A DNA stretch of 16,828 bases, taken from contig DOZA01000387.1 of NCBI GenBank assembly GCA_003518245.1, forward strand, positions 1 to 16,828. Direction: 5' to 3'. The notes beneath the pieces were generated by a model. It did no database searches. It saw only the letters and a list, made by a program, of their open reading frames with translations, and was not told the DNA's origin. Shown here piece by piece: positions 1-7,406 of this stretch (positions are counted from its first letter, which is position 1; each line of letters opens with the position of its first letter). This stretch comes from Bacteroidales bacterium (GTDB lineage: Bacteria > Bacteroidota > Bacteroidia > Bacteroidales > VadinHA17). A program made the translations under genes and the position numbers.

Positions 1-759
1 CATCTGATTTAATTTGCTTTCAAGTGATCCTTCTAAAAACAATAAAGGTTGCAACTTCTCAATAGATGAAGAAGGTATCCCTTTTGCTTCCAGTTCTTTG
101 TTCACATTTTCTATTCCTGTTTTATCCAGTTTATCAATGGCAATAGTTATATCCGTAATCTTCTCCTTTTCTCCAATCTTTTCTGCAATACCTGTTAGCA
201 ACTTCCTGTTGTTTAATTTTATCTGTTTACGCACAGATAAGCGTGAAAAGACATCATCAATAATTTTTATAAGCTCATATTCATTAAAAAGGGAGATGTC
301 GCCTATAACATCTACATCACACTGGTAAAACTCCCTGTACCTTCCTTTTTGAGGTTTATCTGCCCTCCATACTGGCTGTATCTGGTATCTCTTAAAAGGG
401 AAGCTTATGTCATTACGATGTTGTACTACATACCTGGCAAAAGGAACAGTAAGGTCATACCTTAAACCTTTCTCAGATATCTTTGATGACAGTTGTGCAG
501 TGCTGGCCTTAAGAAGGATATCTTCACTTAATTTTGATTTATAATCGCCCGAATTAAGGATCTTGAACAGTAACCTGTCTCCTTCTTTACCATATTTACC
601 CAGCAGTGTGGAAAGGCTTTCCATTGCAGGAGTTTCAATTGGCTGATAGCCGTACAGTCGAAAAACCGAGCGTATTGTATTAAAAATATAATTCCTCCTG
701 ATCATTTCAGCAGGTCCAAAGTCTCTTGTTCCTTTTGGAATACCGGGGCCTTTTGCCAT
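1..759 (-). CDS. hisS: Histidyl-tRNA synthetase, N-terminal part (cut by window edge)
   Basis: Charges tRNA-His with histidine in the cytoplasm (class II aminoacyl-tRNA synthetase). The reading frame is open from the ATG at 759 to base 1, giving 253 codons; the rest of the gene lies outside the window. Visible family marks: [14 protein letters not shown] at the N-terminus, [12 protein letters not shown] at residues 100-111, and class II motif 2 at about 124-152 ([15 protein letters not shown] followed by [15 protein letters not shown]), with Arg132 as the expected ATP-contacting arginine. The RYDLTVP form resembles the eukaryote/archaea-like HisRS branch rather than the E. coli form (LRPEGT). 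Motif 3 and the anticodon-binding domain are not in view. A 123-base gap separates the start from the DUF4870 gene upstream; I found no convincing promoter in it. Identity is near certain. Confidence 0.96.
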   Translation of the reverse strand, partial: MAKGPGIPKGTRDFGPAEMIRRNYIFNTIRSVFRLYGYQPIETPAMESLSTLLGKYGKEGDRLLFKILNSGDYKSKLSEDILLKASTAQLSSKISEKGLRYDLTVPFARYVVQHRNDISFPFKRYQIQPVWRADKPQKGRYREFYQCDVDVIGDISLFNEYELIKIIDDVFSRLSVRKQIKLNNRKLLTGIAEKIGEKEKITDITIAIDKLDKTGIENVNKELEAKGIPSSSIEKLQPLLFLEGSLESKLNQM

Positions 760-882
760 TAATCCTATGAGATTTGATTAAGGCATAAAATTAAGAAAAA
801 ACAATCTATTATTGGAATCCATTATTTCAGTTTTCCAGGAAAATGTTATTTTGATTTTGATACCTGCTGCCAGGTGATGGCA

Positions 883-1239
883 TCACTGTATGAACGGTAT
901 ACTTATGGGATATTTGTAATCTTCTCCTTGTGCTGCTTTAATACTTGCAATAATAACGCACACAAGCTCCACGATAAGTAAAGCTGCCAGAATTACAAAC
1001 CCTATAACTATAAACATTAAAGGGATACAAAGAACCGTATAAAGCAGCATTGATAACTGAAAATTCAGAGCAGATTTACCGTTCTGATCCACAAAAACAG
1101 ATTCATTCTTTTTGGCTGACCAGCAGATCAGTGGCCCTATTATGCCTCCAAAAGGTATAATTAAACTTGAGAAAGTGCTGAGATGGCAAAACATAGCCCA
1201 GTTTCTTTCTGACTCTGACAAAACTCTTAGATCATTCAT
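883..1239 (-). CDS. DUF4870-type small membrane protein
   Basis: A 118-residue integral membrane protein of unknown function. It fits the DUF4870 pattern: a polar N-terminus followed by ERNWAMFCHLSTFSS, the IGPLICW segment (residues 34-40), a polar loop with KNESVFVDQNGKSALNFQ (44-61), and a long hydrophobic region (about 62-100) able to hold two membrane spans. The aligned features are the His in CHL, the Gly-Pro in IGPL and the ALNFQ that opens the second span. There is no signal peptide cleavage site or catalytic motif. It sits 48 bp after the stop of the secreted-protein gene upstream, so it could be co-transcribed with it. The ATG at 1239 is the only sensible start. The family assignment is from memory of the pattern; the physiological role is unknown. 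Confidence 0.8.
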   Translation of the reverse strand: MNDLRVLSESERNWAMFCHLSTFSSLIIPFGGIIGPLICWSAKKNESVFVDQNGKSALNFQLSMLLYTVLCIPLMFIVIGFVILAALLIVELVCVIIASIKAAQGEDYKYPISIPFIQ

Positions 1240-1287
1240 TTTTGTTGTTTTACTTAAAGACGTTTAAAATAGGCTCCCGCTGCATTA

Positions 1288-2136
1288 TCAGAACCGGCCG
1301 ATACGTTTAAGGTCATTAACCAGCAATCCATTAGATTTACGTTCTGTTATCCTGTGCTCTCCATAAAAATACATCCTTGCATCATCCGTTCCCAGGAGCA
1401 TTTTAAAGCATAAACCTCCTTTTTCAGCTCTTACTGGTCCAACCTTGTGTAAAACAAGTGTGTTTTCATATCTGTTCCTGATAGCCTCATCCACTTCATC
1501 ATCACTTACAATTTTAAGGTTATGAGGATAATACTTATCAACTGCCTCAGATGTTCTCAGTTCAGGTACCAGGTCATTCTCTGAAATAAGTATGGTTTTA
1601 TTCAATGCTTCAGGGATAAACTTATTATAATATTTAAGATATTTCTTCCCTTTTAATGTGGGGTCTTCCCTGATATGCTCGACATGAGCCTGCATAAACC
1701 TTAAAACCATACCTAGTTTATATGAATATTCTGTGTCATCGGCTCCCTGTATCGATAATGGAACAGCGCAGAATTCAGGCATTTCTTCAATTCTGCCAAC
1801 ATCCTTGCCAAGCAGCAGGTTAATGAAATTTAAAAAGGCTCCCGATTTGTCTCTATCGAACCTTGTGGCTGTAAGCACGATGAACGAATAAGCTGGATTC
1901 TTCCTTTTCTGATCAAATTCCTTCTCACTAATAAAATCATGACCTGTAATCTCCCAGTATTCATTCACAGCATTCTTGATGAATACATTGTATTCAGAAA
2001 ACATATCATCCTCAAGCACTACAAGTGTTTTTGTATTATAAAATCTTTCTACTTCTTCAGGTTCCGGGAAAGGAGACTGAGAATATAATATACTTGCTGA
2101 TGTAATGAGTGTTAAAAATATTATTAACCTGTTCAT
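1288..2136 (-). CDS. Secreted/periplasmic protein of unknown function
   Basis: A protein of 282 residues when started at the ATG at 2136. The frame continues 13 codons further to 2175, but that extension overlaps the upstream gene and would put extra residues before a good signal peptide (MNRLIIFLTLITSASILYSQ), so I chose the internal ATG. After the signal the protein is soluble and mixed alpha/beta in character, with no membrane span. Visible segments include FPEPEEVERFYNTKTLVVLEDD near the mature N-terminus, ISEKEFDQKRKNPAYSFIVL, and a C-terminal FYGEHRITERKSNGLLVNDL. I do not recognise the family or any catalytic motif. It starts only 7 bases after the stop of the tyrosine-rich protein gene, so the two are almost certainly one operon and may act together outside the inner membrane. 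Confidence 0.82.
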   Translation of the reverse strand: MNRLIIFLTLITSASILYSQSPFPEPEEVERFYNTKTLVVLEDDMFSEYNVFIKNAVNEYWEITGHDFISEKEFDQKRKNPAYSFIVLTATRFDRDKSGAFLNFINLLLGKDVGRIEEMPEFCAVPLSIQGADDTEYSYKLGMVLRFMQAHVEHIREDPTLKGKKYLKYYNKFIPEALNKTILISENDLVPELRTSEAVDKYYPHNLKIVSDDEVDEAIRNRYENTLVLHKVGPVRAEKGGLCFKMLLGTDDARMYFYGEHRITERKSNGLLVNDLKRIGRF

Positions 2137-2143
2137 TATAATA

Positions 2144-2866
2144 TTATTTAGGTAAATATAAAGGATGCTTCTCATTGTATTTCCTGATATAAAGGAACAT
2201 CATCTGTTTTTTTTTCTTCCTGCTAAGTTGCAGAAATTCATCATACAGTTCAGGATCCTTCATCAACAATAGCTCCACATTCTTAAGTTCGTACTTGATA
2301 CGCTTACCTGTTTCAAACTCAATCATGTATTGCACAAGCTCATTTCTTGACATGGTAGTTGGTCTGTATGGCATGTAATAAGGACTGTAATACGGGTTGT
2401 AATAATTATAATAATTATACGGGGAATAATAAGGGTCATAATAATTATAAGGTGACCCATAATACCTCCGGTTATATGTTGTTATATCTGCCACAAAGTG
2501 ACATATATTTCCAACATATGTTATCCTGTTAAAGCCTCCCTGTATCTGCACATATAAAATGCCATTACGTGAGTAACCCCAGATATCACTGGTTGTAATT
2601 TCCTGCCTTATTCCCATTGCATCATAGAAATAAATATTGTCATTAGCAAAAACCTGCTTGAAAAAGTCGCGATCATTATAATCTGCTGAAGTAAGTATCT
2701 TTGCTTTCGATATCGGTTTATTTTCCTTAACCTGTTCAAAAGTCAGAAAAATTCCATCATTGAACCTGAAATCGGGAGTGAACTCAACCATCTCCCTTTC
2801 CGGGTCCTGCCCGGCCAGATTAATTGATACAACTGTAGTGATTATTAAAAGTAATCCTCTCCTCAT
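2144..2866 (-). CDS. Secreted tyrosine-rich protein of unknown function
   Basis: A 240-residue protein with a signal peptide (MRRGLLLIITTVVSINLAGQ) and no later membrane span. Its mature part has three zones. Residues about 25-130 look like a folded domain. Residues 131-167 are an extreme low-complexity stretch with 18 Tyr in 37 residues, built from YY, NYY, DPYY and SPYY units. The C-terminus (about 172-240) is charged and probably helical (SRNELVQYMIEFETGKRI, then LSRKKKKQMMFL). I do not recognise the family. The Tyr-rich zone could be a flexible linker, a surface-adhesive patch or a protein-binding segment; this is inference. It is first in a two-gene unit with the secreted protein at 1288-2136. 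The gene is divergent from the hybrid kinase gene, with 125 bp between starts and a good -7 box in that gap. Confidence 0.82.
   Translation of the reverse strand: MRRGLLLIITTVVSINLAGQDPEREMVEFTPDFRFNDGIFLTFEQVKENKPISKAKILTSADYNDRDFFKQVFANDNIYFYDAMGIRQEITTSDIWGYSRNGILYVQIQGGFNRITYVGNICHFVADITTYNRRYYGSPYNYYDPYYSPYNYYNYYNPYYSPYYMPYRPTTMSRNELVQYMIEFETGKRIKYELKNVELLLMKDPELYDEFLQLSRKKKKQMMFLYIRKYNEKHPLYLPK
2366..2476 (-). repeat. Tyrosine-codon-rich low-complexity coding repeat
   Basis: Codons 131-167 of the Tyr-rich protein. On the plus strand it shows as repeated ATAATAATTATA-like units. It codes for short YY-containing units separated by N, P, S or D. It is imperfect, so slippage-driven length change is possible but not shown. 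Confidence 0.75.
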
Positions 2867-2914
2867 AATCTGTTGTTTTTTCTTTTACAACCTTCAAATT
2901 TCATACCGTACAAA

Positions 2915-2945
2915 CAAAATTAACCTTTTAGAATGAAGGTAAAAA
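2915..2945 (-). promoter_or_regulatory. Bacteroidota-type promoter for the secreted two-gene unit
   Basis: On the minus strand a perfect -7 box TAATTTTG (positions 2915-2922) is followed by T, matching TAnnTTTGY. Nineteen bases upstream lies TTTT (2942-2945) in place of the usual TTTG. This would start a transcript about 40 bases before the ATG at 2866. The consensus is known from the phylum; transcription here is inferred. Confidence 0.5.
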
Positions 2946-2991
2946 AGAATTTTCATATCTTTATACCTGTGAAATAATTCCACTCATTAAG

Positions 2992-4365
2992 ATGGGAGTC
3001 AAATCTGCCGGGGATACGAAACCGGAACAAATATTTCTGATCTCTTCATTAAAGAACAGGCTTACTGTCGGGTCCGCTACCTGGTTTGTTATTTTATTAC
3101 TTCTGGTAGCATCCGTAATAACTGTGCTATTTAAACTCTGGTTGATAAGTATACTGCTGATGGTTATAAACCTTTTAGTAATAATATGGAAATGGCTCAG
3201 CATCAAAAATAGTATAAACAATACCAGGGCAGAAATAGATGATCTACACCAGCTTATAGAAAAGAAAGAAAGCTATATTTCAGACTTCTCGCACAGGATA
3301 AGAACCCCTTTGAATAACATTCCCCTTATTAATGATCTGCTCGGTGAGCTGAATGTTAGTGGTAAACAGAAAGAGCTCCTGGACACTCTTATCTCATCAA
3401 CAAACAATATGATCTCCGCTCTTAACGAGCTTACGATGAGATCAGCAGGGGAAATATCAATTGAACCGCGAAAGAATATCAGGTTTGACCTCAGGAAAAC
3501 TATTGATAATACATTTGAGATACTTGATATTGAAGCTGCAGGTAATATAATTCTGGACATTTCATGGGACGAAAGAGTTAAAAAGGAATATATAGGGGAT
3601 CCCATAGCCATTAAACAAATATTTATTGACATCTACAACCTGTGGTCATCAATACCTGAATCCAGCCAGCCCGATATAAGTATTTATATCAAAATAAAAT
3701 CGCCGGGAGAAAAGACTGATACTCTGGAGTTTATTATAGAAACAGAGGCATTACCTGCTGAAGCGTATAATGATATTAGTGAAGAAAAGATAATAAAAAG
3801 GTTATCAGGTAAAATAATAAACCTGATGGAAGGACAGTACTCATATGAAACCAAAGATAATAAAGCGGTATTTACCTTTACACTCCCATTTAATAATGTC
3901 AGCGAAAAAGAAATTGTCAATGCTATAGGACAGAAAATCAGGAAACTAGATACGGTAATAAGACAAAAAAAGGAACTGTCAGATGCAAATATCCTGCTTG
4001 TCGAGGATAATATAACCAATCAGAAGATAGTAAAAATATCACTCGGGACAAAGGTAAAAAGTATTGATACGGCTTTAAACGGAAAGGAGGCACTGGATAT
4101 GTTCGGCAAATCGAATTATGATATTATACTTATGGATATTCAGCTGCCGGTAATTGATGGTATAACAGTGAGTAGAAAAATAAGGGAAATAGAATCCAGC
4201 ACCAGTAAGCATACTCCTATTATTGCAATTACAGCCAATGCAATGATAGGTGATAAGGAGAAATGCCTCTCGGCAGGAATTGATGACTACCTTAGTAAAC
4301 CTTTCCAGCCACAGAAACTTCTTGATCTGATAGATAAGTATATCAAAGGACTGGAAACTGTATGA
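2992..4365 (+). CDS. Membrane hybrid histidine kinase / response regulator with degenerate ATPase domain
   Basis: A 457-residue sensor-type signalling protein. Order: short cytosolic N-terminus; two membrane spans close together (about 31-48 and 50-67) with almost no extracytoplasmic loop; a coiled linker (72-95); a HisKA-like dimerisation helix with the H-box SDFSHRIRTPLN (His101); an ATPase-like region (about 160-300); a linker; and a REC domain (332-450). REC is intact: acidic pair E338-D339, phosphoacceptor D382 in ILMDIQLP, T414 in AITANA, and K436 in LSKPF. The ATPase region lacks recognisable N, G1 and G2 boxes: where DTGxGI is expected it reads ETEALP. The acidic residue normally following the H-box His is Arg. 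It may therefore not autophosphorylate but relay phosphate to or from partners; this is inference. It is tail to tail with the SpoIIE-type phosphatase, 3 bases between stops. It is the only plus-strand gene. Confidence 0.88.
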   Translation: MGVKSAGDTKPEQIFLISSLKNRLTVGSATWFVILLLLVASVITVLFKLWLISILLMVINLLVIIWKWLSIKNSINNTRAEIDDLHQLIEKKESYISDFSHRIRTPLNNIPLINDLLGELNVSGKQKELLDTLISSTNNMISALNELTMRSAGEISIEPRKNIRFDLRKTIDNTFEILDIEAAGNIILDISWDERVKKEYIGDPIAIKQIFIDIYNLWSSIPESSQPDISIYIKIKSPGEKTDTLEFIIETEALPAEAYNDISEEKIIKRLSGKIINLMEGQYSYETKDNKAVFTFTLPFNNVSEKEIVNAIGQKIRKLDTVIRQKKELSDANILLVEDNITNQKIVKISLGTKVKSIDTALNGKEALDMFGKSNYDIILMDIQLPVIDGITVSRKIREIESSTSKHTPIIAITANAMIGDKEKCLSAGIDDYLSKPFQPQKLLDLIDKYIKGLETV

Positions 4366-4368
4366 TCA

Positions 4369-5346
4369 TTATGGCTTTATTCCAATAATCATTATATCAT
4401 CAACCTGATCTCTCCCATTTATCCAGCTTTCAATTGAATCTTTAAGTATCATTTTCTGCTCTTCAAGCGGAAATTTATGAATAGTCAGCAACAGATGCCT
4501 GAATCTCCTGTACATGAATTTCTTATCATTAGGCCCTCCAAATTGATCCGCATAACCATCTGAGAATAGGTAAATAATATCACCCGGGTTAATCTTCAAA
4601 CGAGTATTTTTTAATGATAAATCACCTCCTATTCCCAGTGTCAGTCTTTCACCTTTTATCTCGGTAAGCTTATTATCCCTTATAAGATACATTGGCAAGA
4701 AGGCTCCGGAATATTGTAATTCCCTTTTCTCATCATTAATGACACATAAACCTACATCCATGCCATCCTTCATCAGTAACTTTTTGTCACTGTCAATATG
4801 AAATGTTCTCTCTATACCTCTTCCCAATATCTCCAGTATCAATGCTGGTTGTACGGTCCCATGATCAAGTATTATCTTGTTAAGCAATTCCACGCCTATC
4901 ATCGACATCAATGCCCCCGGTACACCGTGGCCTGTACAATCAGCAGCAACAATGAATATTTTCCCTTTTTTCCTGGCTATCCAGTAAAAATCACCACTGA
5001 CAATGTCCTTGGGCTTAAAGAAAATAAATGAATCAGGTAAAATATTCCTAAAATAATCCTCTGAAGGTAATAGTGACTGTTGTATATAACTGGCATAAAT
5101 AATGCTGTCAGTGATACTCCTGTTTTTGTTCTCAAGTTCCTGCCTCTGCCTGGTTATTTCCTCATATGCTGTTTCCTTTTCGTGTAAAAGTTTCCTGGTT
5201 TTAACAAGTGAACTGGCCTGGTATCTTGCGATGATATAAACAAAACCTATAAACAGCACAATATATGCGATGTAATGATATACAGTATCCCCAAGTAATT
5301 CGATACCAGTGATAAACCCAATATCTTTTAATATCAGTTCAAACAA
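4369..5346 (-). CDS. Membrane-anchored SpoIIE/PP2C-type serine phosphatase
   Basis: A 325-residue Mn/Mg-dependent phosphatase of the SpoIIE branch of PP2C, which usually dephosphorylates anti-sigma-antagonist or similar regulators. Order: one membrane span (about 22-41), a coiled-coil signalling helix (about 48-85) running into the conserved ASYIQQSLLPSE (85-96), then the phosphatase domain. Metal-binding acids are visible: D119 in IVSGDFYW, D136 in AADCTGHGVPGA, D263 in FSDGYADQ, and D316/D317 near the C-terminus (DQVDDIMI). The start is a TTG at 5346: a stop codon lies six codons upstream in frame and no ATG precedes the phosphatase core, so TTG is the best choice though unproven. A -7 box lies about 25 bases before it. 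There is no sensor domain beyond the membrane helix. Its partner protein is not encoded here unless it works with the neighbouring hybrid kinase. Confidence 0.9.
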   Translation of the reverse strand: MFELILKDIGFITGIELLGDTVYHYIAYIVLFIGFVYIIARYQASSLVKTRKLLHEKETAYEEITRQRQELENKNRSITDSIIYASYIQQSLLPSEDYFRNILPDSFIFFKPKDIVSGDFYWIARKKGKIFIVAADCTGHGVPGALMSMIGVELLNKIILDHGTVQPALILEILGRGIERTFHIDSDKKLLMKDGMDVGLCVINDEKRELQYSGAFLPMYLIRDNKLTEIKGERLTLGIGGDLSLKNTRLKINPGDIIYLFSDGYADQFGGPNDKKFMYRRFRHLLLTIHKFPLEEQKMILKDSIESWINGRDQVDDIMIIGIKP

Positions 5347-5370
5347 TTTCCCAGAATGTATTTAACAGAC

Positions 5371-5397
5371 CAAATATATTTGCTAATTTAGGTCAAA
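5371..5397 (-). promoter_or_regulatory. Possible promoter for the SpoIIE-type phosphatase
   Basis: The minus strand reads TATATTTG (5371-5378), a full match to TAnnTTTG, with TTTG at 5394-5397. The spacer is only 15 bases, shorter than the usual 19-21, so the upstream box may be a coincidence. The predicted transcript would begin about 20 bases before the TTG start and thus supports that start. Confidence 0.4.
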
Positions 5398-5433
5398 CAG
5401 CTTAATTACCAAAATATTCCTGAACATTATTAA

Positions 5434-7296
5434 CTAATCCATGCCTGCTGAAGCCCCACCTCCATAATCCAATTTCTTTAGTCTGGAAGAAGGAGATTTA
5501 ATAATATTTCCACTATTAACAATATTCATTATACTATCTATTCTTCTTATTGTTTTATCATCAGACATGACAATATTAGGCCATTGGCGCTTAAAATTAT
5601 CCGAGGGATGAGTTTTGGATGTTGAATCAATTATAACATTCCCGTTTATAACCTTCAGGTCGCGTGAAGGATCAGTATTTGACAGGACCTGCCATAACAA
5701 GATAAAACTATCCTCCATGTCAACAGTGCTGTCAACCACTATTAATACCAGCCCGCTGATAATATAATTCAATTCCAGCAGATCGTTGAACTTTATTGTA
5801 TCTTTTGATATGCCGGCAAAAACTACAGGAAGGTCAGTAGATGGCATCTTTAGTCGCACCTTGTCCTTAACAGGCTTAAAAACAAATAATAACGATTCCG
5901 TTTTCAAACCGCTTATATTATTATTATTATCAGACTCTTCCTTGAATTTTTCAGTTGCATCAATTCCCATCTTACCCCCAAAGGAAAAATTGTCTGATGA
6001 ATGATCAAGAACATCGAGAGGTCCCTTACTTATGAACATATCAGTATTAATGTCAGTATTAGAAAAGATCCGGCCGGTAACTTCCTTATAATCCCTTATA
6101 TTAACATTATCACTTACCACTACAATAAACTTGCTGAACATCATCTGTCCTGCACCAAAGAGTGAATTAATAACTTTCATTCCCTGTCCTGGATAATTTT
6201 TCTTAATTTTTACCAGCACAAGGTTATGTGCCACACCTGCATCAGGCATGTGAATGTCGGTTATTTCTCGTTGCATTGTCAGTTTTATCGGAGCGAGAAA
6301 TAATTTCTCCGTGGCTTTCCCTATCCATGCATCTTCCATGGGAGGAACACCCACGATGGTAGTGGGATAAACAGCATCCTGCCTGTGTGTAATACATGTT
6401 ACATGAAAAGCCGGATACCAGTCTGCCAGTGAATAGAAACCGGTATGATCGCCAAAGGGACCTTCCTTAAGAGATTGCTCAGAAGGGTCAACATATCCTT
6501 CAATTACAATGTCTGAATCTTCAGGAACATAAAGATCATTGGTAATACATTTTACCATCTTAACTCTTTTCTTCCTTAGGAACCCGGCAAGGATATATTC
6601 ATCAATACCTTCAGGAAGAGGTGCTGTGGCTGAATAAGTATATACCGGGTCACCGCCGAGGACTACCGATACAGGCATTCTCTCTCCCCTTTTCTTCCAT
6701 GCTTCAAAATGATTGGCTCCTGTTTTATGCATGTGCCAGTGCATCCCTGTTGTTTTCTTATTCATTATCTGCATCCTGTACATACCTGCATTAACGTCAC
6801 CTGTTTCAGGATGCCGGGTATGTACTATGGGCAGGGTTATAAAGCGGCCACCATCATGTGGCCAACATTTAAGTACAGGCAGATCATCAAGATCAGGTTT
6901 GGTAATAATAATTTTCTGGCATGCTCCCTTTCCACGTATCCTGGTTGGCATATATGAAGCTATCTTTGACAGGCACGGGAGTATTCTCAGTTTATCAATC
7001 ATCCTTTCAGCCGGTGTGCTTATCTTCCTGAATAACTTCTCAATTTCCATTCCTGCATCTTCAAGGCTTTCACGGCCAATAGCCATACTCATACGTTTAT
7101 CGGAGGCAAACATATTAATAAGCAGAGGGAATGAGGTACCTGTATTCCTGAAAAGGAGGGCCTTACCATTTGATTTCACGAATCTGTCAGCCATCTCAGC
7201 TATCTCAAGCATAGGATCCACATATTCATTTATGGTTAACAGATCATCTTGTTCCCTTAGGTGATCTACAAACTGCCTTAATCCCTTATATGCCAT
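5434..7296 (-). CDS. UbiD-family prenylated-FMN-dependent decarboxylase
   Basis: A 620-residue reversible aromatic or alpha,beta-unsaturated acid decarboxylase that needs prenyl-FMN made by UbiX. Family residues are all present: N169, R174 (VNAGMYRMQIM), H190 (HWHMHKTGANH) and E266 (VIEGYVDP) for cofactor/metal binding, and the catalytic R174-E278-D283 set in KEGPFGDHTGFYS. Other hallmarks are GGDPVYTYSATAPLPEG, AGFLRKKRVKMVKC and VGVPPMEDAWIGKATE. It is longer than E. coli UbiD (about 490); the excess is a C-terminal extension of about 120 residues ending YGGGASAGMD, containing a conserved-looking DPSRDLKVINGNVIIDSTSK stretch. The substrate cannot be told from sequence: ubiquinone or menaquinone precursors or other aromatic acids are possible. 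No ubiX lies nearby. Start ATG at 7296 with a -7 box just upstream. Confidence 0.93.
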   Translation of the reverse strand: MAYKGLRQFVDHLREQDDLLTINEYVDPMLEIAEMADRFVKSNGKALLFRNTGTSFPLLINMFASDKRMSMAIGRESLEDAGMEIEKLFRKISTPAERMIDKLRILPCLSKIASYMPTRIRGKGACQKIIITKPDLDDLPVLKCWPHDGGRFITLPIVHTRHPETGDVNAGMYRMQIMNKKTTGMHWHMHKTGANHFEAWKKRGERMPVSVVLGGDPVYTYSATAPLPEGIDEYILAGFLRKKRVKMVKCITNDLYVPEDSDIVIEGYVDPSEQSLKEGPFGDHTGFYSLADWYPAFHVTCITHRQDAVYPTTIVGVPPMEDAWIGKATEKLFLAPIKLTMQREITDIHMPDAGVAHNLVLVKIKKNYPGQGMKVINSLFGAGQMMFSKFIVVVSDNVNIRDYKEVTGRIFSNTDINTDMFISKGPLDVLDHSSDNFSFGGKMGIDATEKFKEESDNNNNISGLKTESLLFVFKPVKDKVRLKMPSTDLPVVFAGISKDTIKFNDLLELNYIISGLVLIVVDSTVDMEDSFILLWQVLSNTDPSRDLKVINGNVIIDSTSKTHPSDNFKRQWPNIVMSDDKTIRRIDSIMNIVNSGNIIKSPSSRLKKLDYGGGASAGMD

Positions 7297-7406
7297 AGCT
7301 GAAAATTTTCACAAAGATACCTAAAGGATTGGATTTTTGGATTGATGCATTGATGGATTTAAACAGGGCGCCCTCCTCCGTCAGGGCTAATGAAAGATAC
7401 AAGATA
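7297..7406. other. Intergenic stretch with short GGATT/TTGATG repeats
   Basis: There is no gene here. It holds four GGATT copies (7326-7359), two TTGATG copies (7342-7347 and 7350-7355) and a palindrome GGGCGCCC (7366-7373). An inverted pair AGGGC/GCCCT spans about 7365-7386, and two AAGATAC copies lie at about 7394-7406. The end nearest ubiD holds a promoter-like box. Confidence 0.5.
7312..7319 (-). promoter_or_regulatory. -7 box upstream of the UbiD-family gene
   Basis: The minus strand reads TATCTTTG followed by T, a perfect TAnnTTTGY. No TTTG is found at the expected -33 distance. The start codon is only 16 bases downstream, so the leader would be very short. Confidence 0.4.

Noticed and set aside
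862..875. Hairpin ACCTG-CTGC-CAGGT after the DUF4870 gene as a terminator
   Set aside because: The stem is only 5 bp and no T-tract follows on either strand.
2137..2175. Longer start for the second secreted protein
   Set aside because: It overlaps the upstream gene and would bury the signal peptide 13 residues inside the protein.
2956..2963. TATCTTTA as the -7 box for the hybrid kinase
   Set aside because: It differs from TAnnTTTG in the last base and no TTTG lies at the right distance; too weak to list.
6713..7264. A 183-codon plus-strand frame
   Set aside because: It is opposite the UbiD-family gene, whose identity is certain.
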